Notes: a model not told the origin generated them from the sequence alone. A stretch of DNA of 64,000 nucleotides from Allium sativum (GCA_030737875.1 CM060915.1:364433863-364497862), one strand, 5' to 3'; positions 24,601 through 36,781 are shown, counted from the stretch's first letter. Numbers and translations are program-made.

Positions 24601-25160
24601 AAACGGTCTAGTCGATCGGCTCCCTATAAGCCTAACTCGTCACGTGTTGGTGTCAATACGGCCCAAACATAATTGTAGTCGGACTGTGTCGGGTCTCCCG
24701 TCGGGTGCATCAAGCCCTAGGGTGTCAACCCCTGGACACCATAAACATAAGTGCACAGTCTTAGATCTACTGGTACCCATGCTTGACTTCTCCAAATACG
24801 GACTACGTGCACGACCATAGTCCGTCCGGAACTACATCGGCGTACCACTCTGCCGTTGTTTTTGGTCACTTACCTCAAGTCCAGTAATCGTGCCCCCACC
24901 CTAGCCTAGTCCCTAGGGTCTTAATGATACAAACTTGGGATTACTGCTGGAGTGGACCCCCATTGCTAGGATTTTCTGGTGGGTTAAGTACGGTTTAACC
25001 CTTTTTACTAATCATGGATTAACTTGGTTAAGTGTAACGATGGGTTCACGACTTAACCCCGATTAATCCACCAAGCCCAAATTGGTTAAGTATTAAGTGG
25101 ACCATGACTTAACCCTAATCATGAGGCATTAATTAATTTAATGTGCCTTAACCTCTCACA

Positions 25161-25229
25161 TTAGACCTTGTTGTGGTTACTAGTTAAGCCGGGCGGGTCC
25201 GGGTAGCTTTACACCACAACTTGGTCTAA
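25161..25229. promoter_or_regulatory. LTR paired hairpin, copy 1 (solo LTR)
   Basis: Left arm TTAGACCTTGTTGTGGT pairs with ACCACAACTTGGTCTAA except for two opposed bases. The loop contains GCCGGGCGGGTCCGGG. Confidence 0.75.
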
Positions 25230-25266
25230 CCTCGGGTTCAAGGTACAACATGACCAACTTCTCACA

Positions 25267-25340
25267 TTGGGTCTTATTGTTTGTAGCAACTAGTTAGGCC
25301 GGTCGGTTCCGGGTAGTTTTATGCTACAAACTCAACCCAA
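25267..25340. promoter_or_regulatory. LTR paired hairpin, copy 2 (solo LTR)
   Basis: Outer TTGGGT pairs with ACCCAA and inner GTTTGTAGCA with TGCTACAAAC. Both differ from copy 1 yet still pair, which is covariation. Confidence 0.75.
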
Positions 25341-25879
25341 CCTCGAGTTGGTCTCACTTATATTTTCTAAGTGTCATGTCCATTATGTTTCCAAAACATA
25401 ATTACAAGTTAACAAGAATTTGGGTAGACCTAACTTAATAGGTAAATTCCCAATGGGTAGACCTAACTTAATAGGTAAATTCCCAATCTTATGTTTTCAT
25501 GTCTTTTAAGTTTACCCAACCCCAAACGCAATCCCATCGCTTACATATCGCAATAGCGCATAAAGGATAGAAAGAGGGAACTTGGCATAATCATGACATA
25601 AAGGTGTTGAAGCCACAAGTTTAACATGGTGGCATATGAAATGTACATATGTTCATATACTTGCATATTACATTTTTAGGCCTCAAAAGCATGCATAAAA
25701 CCAAACTTAGCATATTGGTGATACGTGGTGATAAATGACATGTAGGAATGGCCATAAGTTCGCATTTAGCCTCACATGCAAGTTATCATAAGAGATATGA
25801 TAACTTACATGTTGCCAAAATGCAACCTTTAGCATAAAGCTTGAAGCTTTATGTTCATATACTCAAGGTAAGCTTGCAT

Positions 25880-26100
25880 AACATGATAACATGAGCAAAA
25901 TGATCGACCCAAATTTGCATAACATAACTTGCATATCATATGGCAAACTTGCATATCATAACATAGCAAACTTGCATAACATAACATGATAAACTTGCAT
26001 ATCATAACATGGCAAACTTGCATAACATAACATGATAAACTTGCATATCATAACATGGCAACCAAACTTGCACATCATAATGATCAACCAAACTTGCATC
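25880..26100. repeat. acttgcata cluster in solo LTR
   Basis: About ten copies of 'aacttgcata', alternating with 'tcataacatggca' and 'acataacatgat' blocks, in a loose ~50-bp tandem arrangement. Confidence 0.85.
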
Positions 26101-26469
26101 ATTCATTTAACTTTAGAGTTTAAACATGAAAGTAGAAAAGGGCTTACAATGCTTATGAAGACACAAAAATATATATAGATTGAGACAAAGCCCTTATGCA
26201 ATCAAATAAACCCAAAATGCAAGCTCCAATAGAAAAACCCTTGAGCCAAAATGATCAAAACCCTTGCTTTATGATGCAAATATGGAAACTTGACTTGAAT
26301 GCAAGCTAATGACACTCATACAAGCTTGAAAACACTTGTACGCATGGAAAATCTCTCATAGAAATAATTTAGAAATTTTATGAAGAGAGTGGAGGCCATG
26401 AGAGGAATGATTTTGCCATAGTTTAGTTACTTGAATGAATAATGATGATTTAGGGTTAGGTTAGGGGCT

Positions 26470-26478
26470 TATTTATAG
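26470..26478 (-). promoter_or_regulatory. TATA-like box in solo LTR
   Basis: The minus strand reads CTATAAATA, about 490 bases from the LTR start, at a place comparable to the site in E2. Confidence 0.45.
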
Positions 26479-27420
26479 AGATTAGGATTAGTTTTAGCCT
26501 TAGGATTAAACCCTAATTCCAATCTCAGCCCTTAAAACCGAATCTGGCCCCAAAACCTAACCAAAACCCCAAAATGGTGCACCAGGCAAAACTGCCCGGC
26601 TGAACCAAGTCGACAGCCAAGTCGACAGGGCTATCGACTTGGGTCCAACCAAGTCGACTCCCAAGTCGACAGGGCTGTCGACTTGGGTGCTCTGGCGGGA
26701 ATTTTCCCGCCTAGCCCAATCTGACCGTTTTTCGAATTTTGAACCCGAAATTCGAAATCTGTTTTGAACTTGAAATTTTCTGAAAACTTCATTGGGCCTT
26801 AATCGGGTCATACGGACTCCGATTTTCGAAAACTCGGACTCTATTTCGCGTATTTTTCCGAGACAAACGCAATGGCATAGCCCTTTTCCCTTGATTCAGA
26901 TTTATAAATTAAATTCTGCCTCGATTTATGTTATAACAGGTTATTGGAAATACGGGTTGTTACACTTCCACTCTTCCTAATACCTCACATTAAAAATAGG
27001 GGACTACCACCTTCTATACCTATTTCTCCCTCTCAACTTCAATTTTTCCATTCTTTTTCTTTCGAAAACCCTAGACTGTCATGAATTTTGTTTTCGATTC
27101 CATCTTTTTTTCATTGAATTCTATGTTACTACAAGAATGTGTAGATGCAAATAAAAAAAATTTGAGCAAAGATCGAATTTAGCAAAATAGAAGAAGAAGT
27201 AAAGATGAATTTTGAAGCCGTGAAAAGCAGCGACGGTAAAGGAACATGAATTAGGGTTTTAGATTAGGGTTGAATATGTGATTATTTCGGCAATAAATAG
27301 TTGAGCGAGAGATTAGGAAGAGATCAGTGTGGTATTACGAAACATAATTTTTTTAATATGTTTTAATTTTTTAGTTGTGATAGTAAGAAGAGGAAATTAG
27401 GGTGCCCTTAGCATCACATT

Positions 27421-27611
27421 GAAATAAAGATGTTAAATTACATTGGAGAGATGAAAGATAAAGAGACTTTTATTTATTCGTGATATGTATATAATTTCTA
27501 TTACATTGACTCATTTATATATAGGATTTGGAGCTGGTGTTAAACTTATCCTCATGATGTGGGACTAAACATAATATTACAAAAGCATATTCACTCTTAT
27601 ATATTACAACA
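27421..27611 (-). repeat. E3 5' LTR, main fragment
   Basis: It matches 17237-17434 closely and ends ATATTACAACA at 27611. Confidence 0.82.
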
Positions 27612-28266
27612 AGTGAGGGATTTTCGTAATCAAATTATTCTCAACGCTTACATTCGTAGTCAGCCACTTTAGAGATTGGAAAAATACTCACAAATGAATC
27701 ATAATCATCATTCGATTTCATTAAGTTCGATTTCCTAAAAAAAAATCAGTATCATCTGATCAAAATTGTCATTTGATTTCATTCTATTGCCATTCCATTT
27801 CACTCGATTTTGATTGATGGAAATTTATTAGTATAGGTTGGCATTGATTTTATTTTTGTTCAATTCGGTTTCATTTAATTATTAAGAGATTGCAAGAGGT
27901 ATAATCAATTTTCATTACAGATGATCATCCATTTTGATCTAGGCCTTAAGGAACCGCGACATCAATCTTTAGAAAATCGGTACTTATGTTTTCTTGGATC
28001 TAGGGTTTTTCCATTCGTTCGTTCATATCAATTCCAAAAAATTTAATATCATAATTTTAAATTTAAATTATCTTTTCATATTCGAACTTATTTTTTGAAG
28101 ATCGCGTTATGCTATCAGGTTTGAATTCTCTTGTCAGCACCTTGTTTGAGTTTTGGTTCATTTATGATATATGCATTAATTTTCTTGTTGTTAAAGAAAT
28201 TATAATAACACATGCAACAAATAGGAAAAAGCTATTGTATATGATATGTTAAAACAATATTAGTTT
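27612..28266. other. AT-rich spacer, no gene seen
   Basis: Between E3 and E4 there is no open frame or repeat that I can assign. Several 'gatttcatt' steps occur near 27700-27880. Possibly host DNA. Confidence 0.5.
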
Positions 28267-29717
28267 TATAACGACTCGAACATCCCCGTGAAGGAAAGAG
28301 CGGATTGCTTTGAGAACAAGCCACATCATAACACAAACAGAAGAACATTTCATTGTTAATTACAACAATTCCATCAGAATACAAGAATATACAAAGTATG
28401 AATAAATATTAGACATCAGAGAAATATTAGAGATTTAATTACAAGTTACAATACATAGCAGCGAAAAAATAATACAAAACACAACTGGAAGAAATACACG
28501 GATACGGAGCTTTCCGAGTATCGTTCCAGCTGTAAACCAGGATCCTGTGAATATAAATCTGCAAAACCAAAACTACTAGCTGCCCGGGTGGAAATAGGGA
28601 CACCCAGAGTTTAGGTTAAACCAATAGACTCCAGGTCAGTCATGTGACTGGTGTGAGAACTAAAACAGTTAGTAATCTTTATTTTAAAGTTAGGTAAATC
28701 AAGGGACCACGCCGTATAACATGGAATGGGTTTCCTCCCAAGAATACTAGTGCATAAAACAACAACGCATTGCTAAATAAAGAACAATAAAGCTATTATA
28801 AGACCCAGGTCCCATCACACAATGTAACACAAGCTGGAGGATAGGGTTTTACCTTATAATAGCCAAAGAATGCTTGATATGCTAAATTTCATCTATTATT
28901 ATTACTATAAGTGTATAGTGTCAAAACAATTTCAATAATAAGTATCAATCATAGACGACATAAGTGTCCCATACCACTATGTCGCCATATATAGGTTTAC
29001 AATCAAAACCGCAAAGTCACATATTGGAAGTTGGATTTCCATCTGTGAACCAAGGCAAGGGATCGTCCTTACCGAATTTGAGATGCTCTAGCCCGTGTCT
29101 CAGGATCAGAACGTATCGACCCTTGGATCGCCAGGGCCGGTCCACCGATGTGGATTAAAATGCCTGAACACTGCGTTCCCCGCCCTATGGGGCGTCAATG
29201 AGTCTAATGACTCCATCGGTCCCGGATCGACCGATATATCCGAAGCGCCTCGCATTCCAACAACCACATAAGTCAAACTCGTCAGGGCGTGTAAAACCAC
29301 TGACGCCACTTCTAGCTAGAAAGAAACGCATGTCCTCCCTGAAGTCCTCTCCCGTTTTTGGTTCACACCGGGGTGTGAGACTCGCGAATTAACGCTACAT
29401 AAAGAGATGCCACATAGGCAGTGCTTTGATCATCAACCACAAGACTTTGCTTTTCAACAAAAGCCTTGATCATTTGCATCTCAGCATGCCACACAGGCAA
29501 ACCACTCCATGCAACCGATATCCATCAATCACACAATGATATCCAATGTCAGACACACAGTCCAATTACAAGTTCGTTCTGGGTCTGAATGAACCCGGAG
29601 GCACCTTGTACCTCGCATACACATCGATCTCCAAGTACGTCTGAACGATCAACAACTAATTCCCTCCTCTTGGGTGTACAGCCCAATCAAGATCATCAGT
29701 AATTATCCAAACGGTGT

Positions 29718-29811
29718 GAAGACCTCCGGTCTTCGACCACCGTCTTCATCCTCGACACATCGTCGAATCAGTTATTCAGAATGGGATAAACCCGGTTTTT
29801 CTGAATAACTG
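29718..29811. promoter_or_regulatory. Two adjacent hairpins in E4 LTR
   Basis: GAAGACC-TCC-GGTCTTC is a perfect 7-bp stem (29718-29734). Then CAGTTATTCAGA (29769-29780) pairs perfectly with TCTGAATAACTG (29800-29811). Both are kept with small changes in E6 (51927-51943, 51978-52020). The function is unknown. Confidence 0.6.
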
Positions 29812-30310
29812 GCGTATATAATAAACAAGTGTTACACAAACACAACATACGCCTCATTCCAATTCAGAATATTCTTTTATTCAAATATTCTTATACTTTG
29901 GGAAAGGTTCCCATTAATTTTATCAAAGATAAATTCTTTAAATTTATTCTTTAATCTTCTTTTGAATATCAATACAAACCAAATTATGGTTTATCGAAAC
30001 TAGTCGGGATTAGCGAACCTTACCGAAGTAATCACCTGTTAAATTTCCCAAACCCAACCTATTCATCCCATGAAGCGAGACTGGTCATAATTCATATCTA
30101 ACACCACGGTGTTATCGGTAAATTCAATTACCATTTCACGTTCAAATCTAATTAAAGATTTAACTATCGCTTGGAGAAAAACTGGTGATACTACATTCTC
30201 ATTCATTTCAATCTAATTAAAGATTCATTAAAACTCCACTTGGTTTTAATCTTCCCAAAAATCAATATTAATGATTGTTTAACTTGTGAAATTATATCCT
30301 GTCTTTAACT

Positions 30311-30356
30311 GGGTTAAAGAACCAATGTCATTTAAAACACAGTTCACGATAAACCC
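30311..30356. promoter_or_regulatory. GGGTTAAAGAAC-type hairpin 1 (E4)
   Basis: Starts GGGTTAAAGAAC and ends GTTCACGATAAACCC. Outer GGGTT/AACCC and GAAC/GTTC pair; the inner stem is weak in this copy. Confidence 0.5.
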
Positions 30357-30515
30357 AAAATCACATTCTATTCCATCAGCCTTTAACCGTAAATTAGAAA
30401 GTGAACAATTCCCTAAGTAATAACCCCGAAGGCCGAAACCAACATCAGATCAATACCCCGGAAACCATTCAACTTAACTAATCTTCAGTTAGTTTCTGAT
30501 TTTCTTAACTCCATT

Positions 30516-30559
30516 GGGTCTGAGAACAGTATTATTAAAGATACCGTTCACGACAACCT
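30516..30559. promoter_or_regulatory. GGGTTAAAGAAC-type hairpin 2 (E4)
   Basis: GAAC/GTTC pair and the inner stem is GTAT/ATAC. At 52758-52802 the equivalent inner stem is GTGT/ACAC, a change on both arms. Confidence 0.6.
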
Positions 30560-30834
30560 AAAATCACATTCCATTAGCAATGGAATCTTCATGGAAAACA
30601 AATTGATATAAACTTCCATATCCGACTAACAATATAAATGGAATAACGGCAAAGCCTTTTAAATTCCATATATATTAGCAGTCCTCATCCACCGAAATTC
30701 ACTTCGATTATTACCAAATAGAATTCCATTCTATTCCAATTTATTTTATTAAATTGGAAAACTTTACTTTGGAAAATCTCCTTTAAATCTTAACAAAAGA
30801 TTTATAAATTCCAAATCACATTTCACTGTAAATC

Positions 30835-30879
30835 GGGTTAAAGAACGAATGTCGTTAAAACACAGTTCACAACAAACCC
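30835..30879. promoter_or_regulatory. GGGTTAAAGAAC-type hairpin 3 (E4)
   Basis: GGGTTAAAGAAC pairs by GGGTT/AACCC and GAAC/GTTC, ending ACAAACCC. The inner stem is short. Confidence 0.5.
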
Positions 30880-30901
30880 AATTCACATCCCATTAATTAT
30901 T

Positions 30902-30947
30902 GGGTTAAAGAACAAGTGTTATTTAAAACACCGTTCACGATAAATCC
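30902..30947. promoter_or_regulatory. GGGTTAAAGAAC-type hairpin 4 (E4)
   Basis: GAAC/GTTC and GTGTT/AACAC pair. The outer end reads AATCC here, so that pair is weakened. Confidence 0.5.
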
Positions 30948-31924
30948 AAATTCCATTTGACATTAAATACAAGGCTCTGAATAGAAAATATATCGTCTTA
31001 TATTCAATATCAAATACTATAACCAACAAATATTGTATTGGAAATAACGATATAAATATATCTTTCAAATTTCCATAACAATATCTGTATAATCACGAAA
31101 TCCAACATCGAAATATTCCGAAGACAATTTCGATTCAAATCCATTTCCAATCTATATATAGGAAATTCTGGTTACCTTTAAAACCAATTCAAATCCAATT
31201 TATTTATTTTTAAAAAAAATATAGGATTATAATTCTAGTTCAAAACTAGTTCATTTTGATAAAAAATTATTTTTATCTTTTCAAATATGGAATTTTTCAT
31301 CCCAATTCTTTCCAAATCATTTCTTATGATTTTACACAAATTATTACTATTTTTAATAATTTTATCAAGGCCCGTACAGTCGATTTCCATAAACGGCCAT
31401 CGAACTGCACTTACAACGACCTTTTCCAAATTTGATTTGGACATAATTCCAAATTCAACCGTTAGATTTTAAATCTCTAATATTCGTTAGAAAGCTCTTT
31501 CCGATACGAACCCAACGGTTCCGGTTTTAGGAGAATCCGATGGTCGGATCTCCCGTAATACCCATTCGAAGTCAATGGTCGAAATTCGCGAACTGCCGCA
31601 ACGTGTCGCGTTCTATTCAGGCCATTACATTATATATGATATATATATATATTTCATCGATTTCCTTTTAAAACGTATTTTATAAATTGTTTCAAATTCG
31701 TTTTCAAAACGATTTCAACTTCCTATTCAATTTCAAATCAAAATTGAATATTCCATATCATTGATATACAAATGATAATATTTTCAAAACGTTATATTTT
31801 GAAATCACTTCCTTTTCTATATTCATTATAAAAACGAATATAATCGATATAAATATCGTTCGCGTCAAAATGGCGCATATCTAATTAACACGGCTTTATA
31901 TATTTCAATAACTTCGTTATTCTA

Positions 31925-32085
31925 TTCAACAAATGAATATTTTCTTCAACACATGAATATATATTTTATTCAACACATGAATATTTATTTTATTCAACAC
32001 ATGAATTTTCTTTTATTCAACACATGAATATATACTTTATTCAACACATGAATTTTCTTTTATTCAACACATGAATATTCTTTTT
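31925..32085. repeat. 'ttattcaacacatgaat' tandem repeat
   Basis: About seven copies of a ~25-bp unit. It also occurs in the second E4 LTR at 50120-50280. Confidence 0.85.
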
Positions 32086-33177
32086 TTTCCAACTTGGAAT
32101 GAGGCCCAATCAATTACCATATAATGTTAATTATATGGATTCTCTACAACACATGTATATAATAGCAACGATAAATAATCAACCATCATCCAGAGTGCAC
32201 CACACAACTACATAAGCATTAAATATAAATAATTAACGCTTACACAGTCTGTCAACCAATCGATCGACATACAGCTAAATAATTGGGATTAGTGTACGCC
32301 AAATATCATCCCAACACCCGTGTGGGGTTTCAAATCAACAAACACCGATTTTTATTTGTGTAGTTGGGCGATGTGTAAAATTTATCGTCCCAATCAATAT
32401 CAGTCAAATGGGTGTACATAAACAAACCGTCCGATTTGTTTATAAATATTTATTTTATATACACGTTGAAAATTATATTTTTAACTATAAAATATTTTAT
32501 TTGATTCCACATCACACAATCAATATTCATACCACAAACAACAAACAAACAAGTCGTCCATGGTCTATGGACAACGGGTGTCGGGTGCTGCTAAGCACCG
32601 TCTGCATCCTAGTATGTATTTCAACTAGAAAACAAATTAAAAGTGAGGAGTTCTCACCCATAAGCTAAACCAAACGCCGCGACTCTTCATATGTACAAAA
32701 TCTTCGCCGTGTTTCCAACGAGATCTGTTTCACGTGGTATATGTTAAAAATCCCTTTTTTATATCGCTACTCCATGTGTAAAAATCATATTTTTATAGCG
32801 ATGTTCATATAATAAAAATCATATTTTATAACGCTCTCTTCATAATAAAAATCATATTTTATTTCAAATTTCTATACATAAAAATCGTAATTTTATTTCG
32901 TTACAACAATATAAAAATCCCGCCTTTCTATAATTAAAAATATCGCCTTTCTATAATTAAAAATATCGCCTTTCTACAATTAAAAATATCGCCTTTCTTC
33001 ATATAAAAAAATATAATCTTTCTCTATATAAAAATCTAATCTTTATTCTATTGATTTTCATAGAAAAATCTGATTTTCTAACCATGCTTTTTATAAAAAC
33101 TGATTTAAAAACACTTATTGCATTAAATTAATAAATAGTAAAAAAACAACGTTATTTAAAAACAAAAGAAAAAGAAA

Positions 33178-33182
33178 CTTAC
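33178..33182 (-). promoter_or_regulatory. Candidate splice donor after the E4 GC-rich block
   Basis: The minus strand reads AAAAT|GTAAGTTTC at the sharp change from GC-rich to AT-rich sequence. E6 has GTAAGTT at the matching place (55906-55910). Confidence 0.45.
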
Positions 33183-33520
33183 ATTTTCGGTTTCACTGAG
33201 GAGGGGGGGTTTGTCTGCGCTCGGCGACGAAGAGGGTGCCTCAGCAGGCGGCGGCGATCCTGGAAGGGAAGGGGAGGGCGACACTTTAGGGTTTGAGGTG
33301 TTTGGGGATTTAGGGTTTCGAGTTGGGGAAGAAGAGGGCCAGAGGAGGGAGAGAGAAGGGTGGCCTAGGTCTGGGCGGCTTGATGGATGGCGGCGGACCC
33401 TCCAGGTGACAGCACGGTGGATGAAAAGGGGGCGACGAGAACAGGCGCGGGTGTTTTTTTTTTCGATCCGTAATGAATACGACGGGGAGGGAGAGAGAGA
33501 TAAAGGGTTGACCAAATATT
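33183..33520 (-). other. GC-rich exon-like leader block (E4 LTR)
   Basis: A sharply GC-rich stretch in an AT-rich LTR, reading on the sense strand as a proline- and serine-rich frame without a supported ATG. It is the counterpart of 55911-56165. It looks like a transcribed leader or a captured host first exon. Confidence 0.5.
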
Positions 33521-34420
33521 TAAATATATTTTAATATTTAATTTATCATAAAAAAATAACTTTTAAATTTGAACTCTAAATCGAACCCACCGACTGTCGT
33601 CCATAGCACATTACCCCCATTCCGAACATAATGGGATATGCTTCCTAAGCCAATTCTATCGTTTCGATCAGTTTCCGTTAAATTTAAAATATAAATCATT
33701 ATATTTTAATTTCAAACCTACATTTCAATTTGCCAGGGCCACATACTGCCTCTAAAAATTCTAGAAAAATTATTTCTAGCTTCGTATTGATGATACGATC
33801 CTAACAAGACCAATTTCTTCAAATTTTGAGACTATTTGAAAAATGGCCATTTTCTGGTCGATCGAAATTGACTGAAACTGTCAAAAAACGTTTTCCTTCG
33901 CCACGCTCACATATTGATTCAGAAAATTACGAATTTTGGAATCTGGCAATAACTAGAAATCTCGGATCCAACAAAATTGGTTACGTCGAAAACCGAGGTC
34001 GTTTGCAAAATTTCCATTTTTAAGGGCCAAAATTCGATAGCGACTGTTTTGAATTTTCCACTGGGCATATCATTTTATTCCTGCTATGAAATTTCAATTT
34101 TTCAGATTCGTTGGAAAGATATTCACAAATAGATTCTAATATTTATGGTTTCTCCAAAATCCGGTTTATTTTGAATCTTGTACATTCATTTGAAATTTGA
34201 AATCGAATTTTCAAACTACCGCGCCATTTTCAATTCCTTTTATAATTTAAAATGAATATTTATATTCTAACGACGATTCAAATAAATATATACGTTCTAA
34301 TTCAATTCAAAATAAATTTCTCATTGTTATTATTTAAAATAAACCATTTTAAATATTCAACATTCACTAAAACTGCCAAAATAAAAAAATTAAATTGGCT
34401 CGGATTTCCGGGTTATTACA

Positions 34421-34433
34421 ATCTTCCCCACTT
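34421..34433 (-). other. E4 polypurine tract
   Basis: The minus strand reads AAGTGGGGAAGAT directly before the LTR start. Confidence 0.78.
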
Positions 34434-34437
34434 AAAA

Positions 34438-34455
34438 CTTTTCGTCCCCGAAAAG
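34438..34455 (-). promoter_or_regulatory. Hairpin beside E4 polypurine tract
   Basis: CTTTTCG-TCCC-CGAAAAG is a perfect 7-bp stem, with a GGGA loop on the sense strand. Identical in E6. Confidence 0.65.
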
Positions 34456-35460
34456 GAACGAAGCTGAAAGTTGTTTAACTAATCAACTCAACTTTCATTA
34501 TTTTCATTATGGCTTAAGTTCTTCAACTTTTCAGTTTCTAAGAACTTTTCAAATTTTTCAAAAATTTGGCTAACACCCTAAATTTTCGAAAAATTTCGCC
34601 ATAACCTCCCCTGCACGGGAGCACCGGGAAAATCCCAAAATCGCAATACAGGCCTTTCCAATCCAAAAAGAAAAAGAAACAGCCAAGCGGCTAGCCAATC
34701 GGCTCATAAAATCATCAAAAACCCCAAGAAATACAATAAACATGTACCTATTTGTCTGGCAAACAATTTTATTCTTCTGCTCTAGCCTCCTTGCTATGAC
34801 CTGTTCACACATATATATGTACAAGCATGCGTTTTTAAAAAATTTTCAATACAGCTCGATATTTGGTTCAATTTGGCCTAATGGTTCCAAATTTACCATA
34901 CTTTCACATAATGGTTTAAATAAATAATTATACAACACAATCATCAATCAATTAGTTGATTAGCATTTCAAATTCATAACTTTGATACATATTCCAAAAA
35001 TCAGATTTTTGATGCCAAGTCACAACAATATATTCTAACTATATTTTGGTTATCACACCAGTCAATTGGAATCATATAGAAATCCCACTTTCGAAACTCG
35101 AACACAATTACTGATGATGCCCGGGCATCACCAGAATCATGTACGGGTGACTAGAGCGTGATCCTCTATCTATCCAGTATATTTGAGACTTCAATACACG
35201 TGGATCAGACATATATGAAAATCTCTATATACTGGATTGTCCATATTCAATACAAATAAGTATTCAAATACGTTGAATAAGGTTTAAATTTTCAAAAAAA
35301 AAATGTTTCCAATTTAAAAATATACTCTTCCGACTCATTCTAGGATACTGCTGACCCCATCTCTAACGAGCCATTCTCATTGGATATTACTAATCCAATC
35401 TCTGATGAATTCTTTCGTTTGGTTCAAACGTGTCTTGTTCTCCGAGCTCTGTAAACCAAA
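34456..35460 (-). other. E4 internal region, non-coding
   Basis: It is similar along its length to 57181-58160 of E6 (shared 'gctaacaccctaaatttt', 'ctagcctccttgctatgacc'). No gag or pol remains; frames of 61-84 codons overlap on both strands and are not conserved. It may carry dimerisation or packaging signals. Confidence 0.75.
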
Positions 35461-35472
35461 GCTCTGATACCA
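35461..35472 (-). other. E4 primer-binding site
   Basis: An exact gctctgatacca, two bases from the LTR at 35475. Confidence 0.92.
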
Positions 35473-35474
35473 AA

Positions 35475-35735
35475 TATAACGACTCGAACTACCCCGTGAA
35501 GGAAAGAGCGGATTGCTTTGAGAACAAGCCACATCATAACACAAACAGAAGAACATTTCATTGTTAACTACAACAATTCCATCAGAATACAAGAATATCC
35601 AGAGTATGAATAAATATTATACATCGGAGAAATATTAGAGATTTAATTACAAGTTACAATACATAGCAACGGAAAAATAATACAAAACACAACTGGAAGA
35701 AATACACGGATACAGAGCTTTCCGAGTATCGTTCC
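35475..35735 (-). repeat. E4 5' LTR, first fragment
   Basis: It matches 28267-28526 with few changes and stops at the E5 insertion point; gttcc at 35731-35735 is the target duplication. Confidence 0.88.
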
Positions 35736-36781
35736 TGAAACACCTCACCTCCGTTAAGGTCACTCACAAAGGGAATGCCTTAATTTCGGTGGAGCATTAT
35801 AGGTAAAATGCAGATAAATTACAAGACAGACAATTAAAGCAGCGGCAAATAAATAATACTTTATTTCATGGATAAACAGCTTGTACAAAGATTGTTTTAC
35901 AATACCAAAGTATCCTATCTTGTTTAGCCAAAATAAAGAAGCATAAAATGATTTCCCCAAATAAAGCATGAGCCAGCCATAACAGTAGAAGAGAGAGTCC
36001 AAGGCAACACGTCAAAGAGTCTTCAAGCTTGGAAAGAGTAACGGTCCAAACAAACCTGAGCTATTCCCTCCCTGACTACCTAGGGGGGAACGGAAGAAAA
36101 GAAGACGAGAGAAAACGGGTCAGACAATAAGTCTGGTAAGTTCAGTGATTACTAGCATTTAAAAAAAGGAAAAGGGATCATGACAGGAGTAACAGAACAT
36201 AGGACAATACCCTAATATAAGACAAGATAGGTTGAACATGTGATCGCACCCGTTACTATAATCTCTGCACCACCTAACTAGTGTCTCAACTAGTAATCTG
36301 TATAATACGATCCTAATCCCCGCAGTTGTGGTAGCCTTCAGGTGTACATCTACATTTGAGGATTCCACCTCAACCGGCCCAATTGCCATGAATATGTTAG
36401 ATGTACCCTTACTACCCTATCGATCGGCTCCCTACCTGTGTTAACTTGCCATGTGTCTATGTCAATCGGCCCTCTCTTGCGTGTAGCGACCCTGTGTTGG
36501 TCCCACCATAAGGTGTATCAATCCTTATGATAGCGACCCCCGACACGATTCAAGAATGCACAGTGTAAAACTACTGGTACCCAGTGCCTGCTTTTTCCCA
36601 CTCCGGAGTACGTGCACGCCCATAAACCGTCGGAACCTACACTGACATACCCCCTGCCGTTATCTTTGACCGCTTATAATTAGCCCAGTAATCGTGCCCC
36701 ACCCTTCTTGGTTTCAGGGTACCATGATACATCTATGTGGGTTACTGCTGAAATGGGTCCCCGTTACTAGGGTTTCCTGCT

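Larger units (their letters stand above)
23813..26964 (-). mobile_element. Solo LTR of an E2/E5-related chromovirus
   Basis: A single 3152-bp LTR starts TGTAACACCCCACC and ends CGGGTTGTTACA. It is flanked by cttcc at 23808-23812 and 26965-26969. No internal region or second LTR is present, so it is the product of recombination between two LTRs. It shares with E2 and E5 the paired hairpins, the acttgcata clusters (25880-26100), the U3 motif (26864-26875) and a TATA-like site (26470-26478). It is clearly a third family, since most of the sequence differs. Confidence 0.93.
23738..27420. mobile_element. TIR element (about 526 bp without its own insertion) inside the E3 LTR
   Basis: Imperfect terminal inverted repeats of about 52 bases: 23739-23790 starts TGTGGTGCTAAGGACACC, and the complement of 27367-27418 starts TGTGATGCTAAGGGCACC. 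The element interrupts the E3 LTR between 'tgttataaaataa' and 'aaataaagatg'. 'aaataa' on both sides may be part of a target duplication. It has no transposase and the superfamily is undetermined. The 3152-bp solo LTR lies inside it. Confidence 0.72.
17237..27611 (-). mobile_element. E3: Copia-like LTR element without intact genes, hosting nested insertions
   Basis: Two short LTRs (17237-17434, and 23725-23737 plus 27421-27611) bound a 6.3-kb internal region. On the minus strand the left LTR is preceded by the purine-rich ATTCGAGTGGGAA and the right LTR is followed by a partial primer site (TGTTATCAGCATGAG), so the element is in minus orientation. The short LTRs and the repeated block near the 3' end (minus strand, about 18160-17690) resemble plant Copia elements. 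No gag or pol can be read, so the superfamily call is tentative. The flanks gatga and agtga are not a clean duplication. Two TRIMs, a fold-back element and a TIR element with a solo LTR lie inside. Confidence 0.7.
28267..34420 (-). repeat. E4 3' LTR (left), 6.15 kb
   Basis: It matches 35475-35735 plus 46681-50367 and, more distantly, the E6 LTR at 50368-57145. It includes four GGGTTAAAGAAC-type hairpins (30311-30947), 'tattcaacacatgaat' repeats (31925-32085), the 'taattaaaaatatcgccttt' array (about 32925-33000) and a GC-rich exon-like block (33183-33500). Open frames within it lack supporting features. Confidence 0.88.

Noticed and set aside
31235..31444. A 69-codon minus-strand frame seen in four giant LTR copies (31235, 49409, 53089, 60896), with an antisense partner
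   Set aside because: Protein similarity only mirrors DNA similarity of young LTR copies; the frame is interrupted by a stop in E1. No domain recognised.
33156..33534. Overlapping 107- and 119-codon frames in the GC-rich block of E4
   Set aside because: Both strands are open because of GC-rich composition; the E6 counterpart does not keep length or start. Kept only as an exon-like non-coding block.
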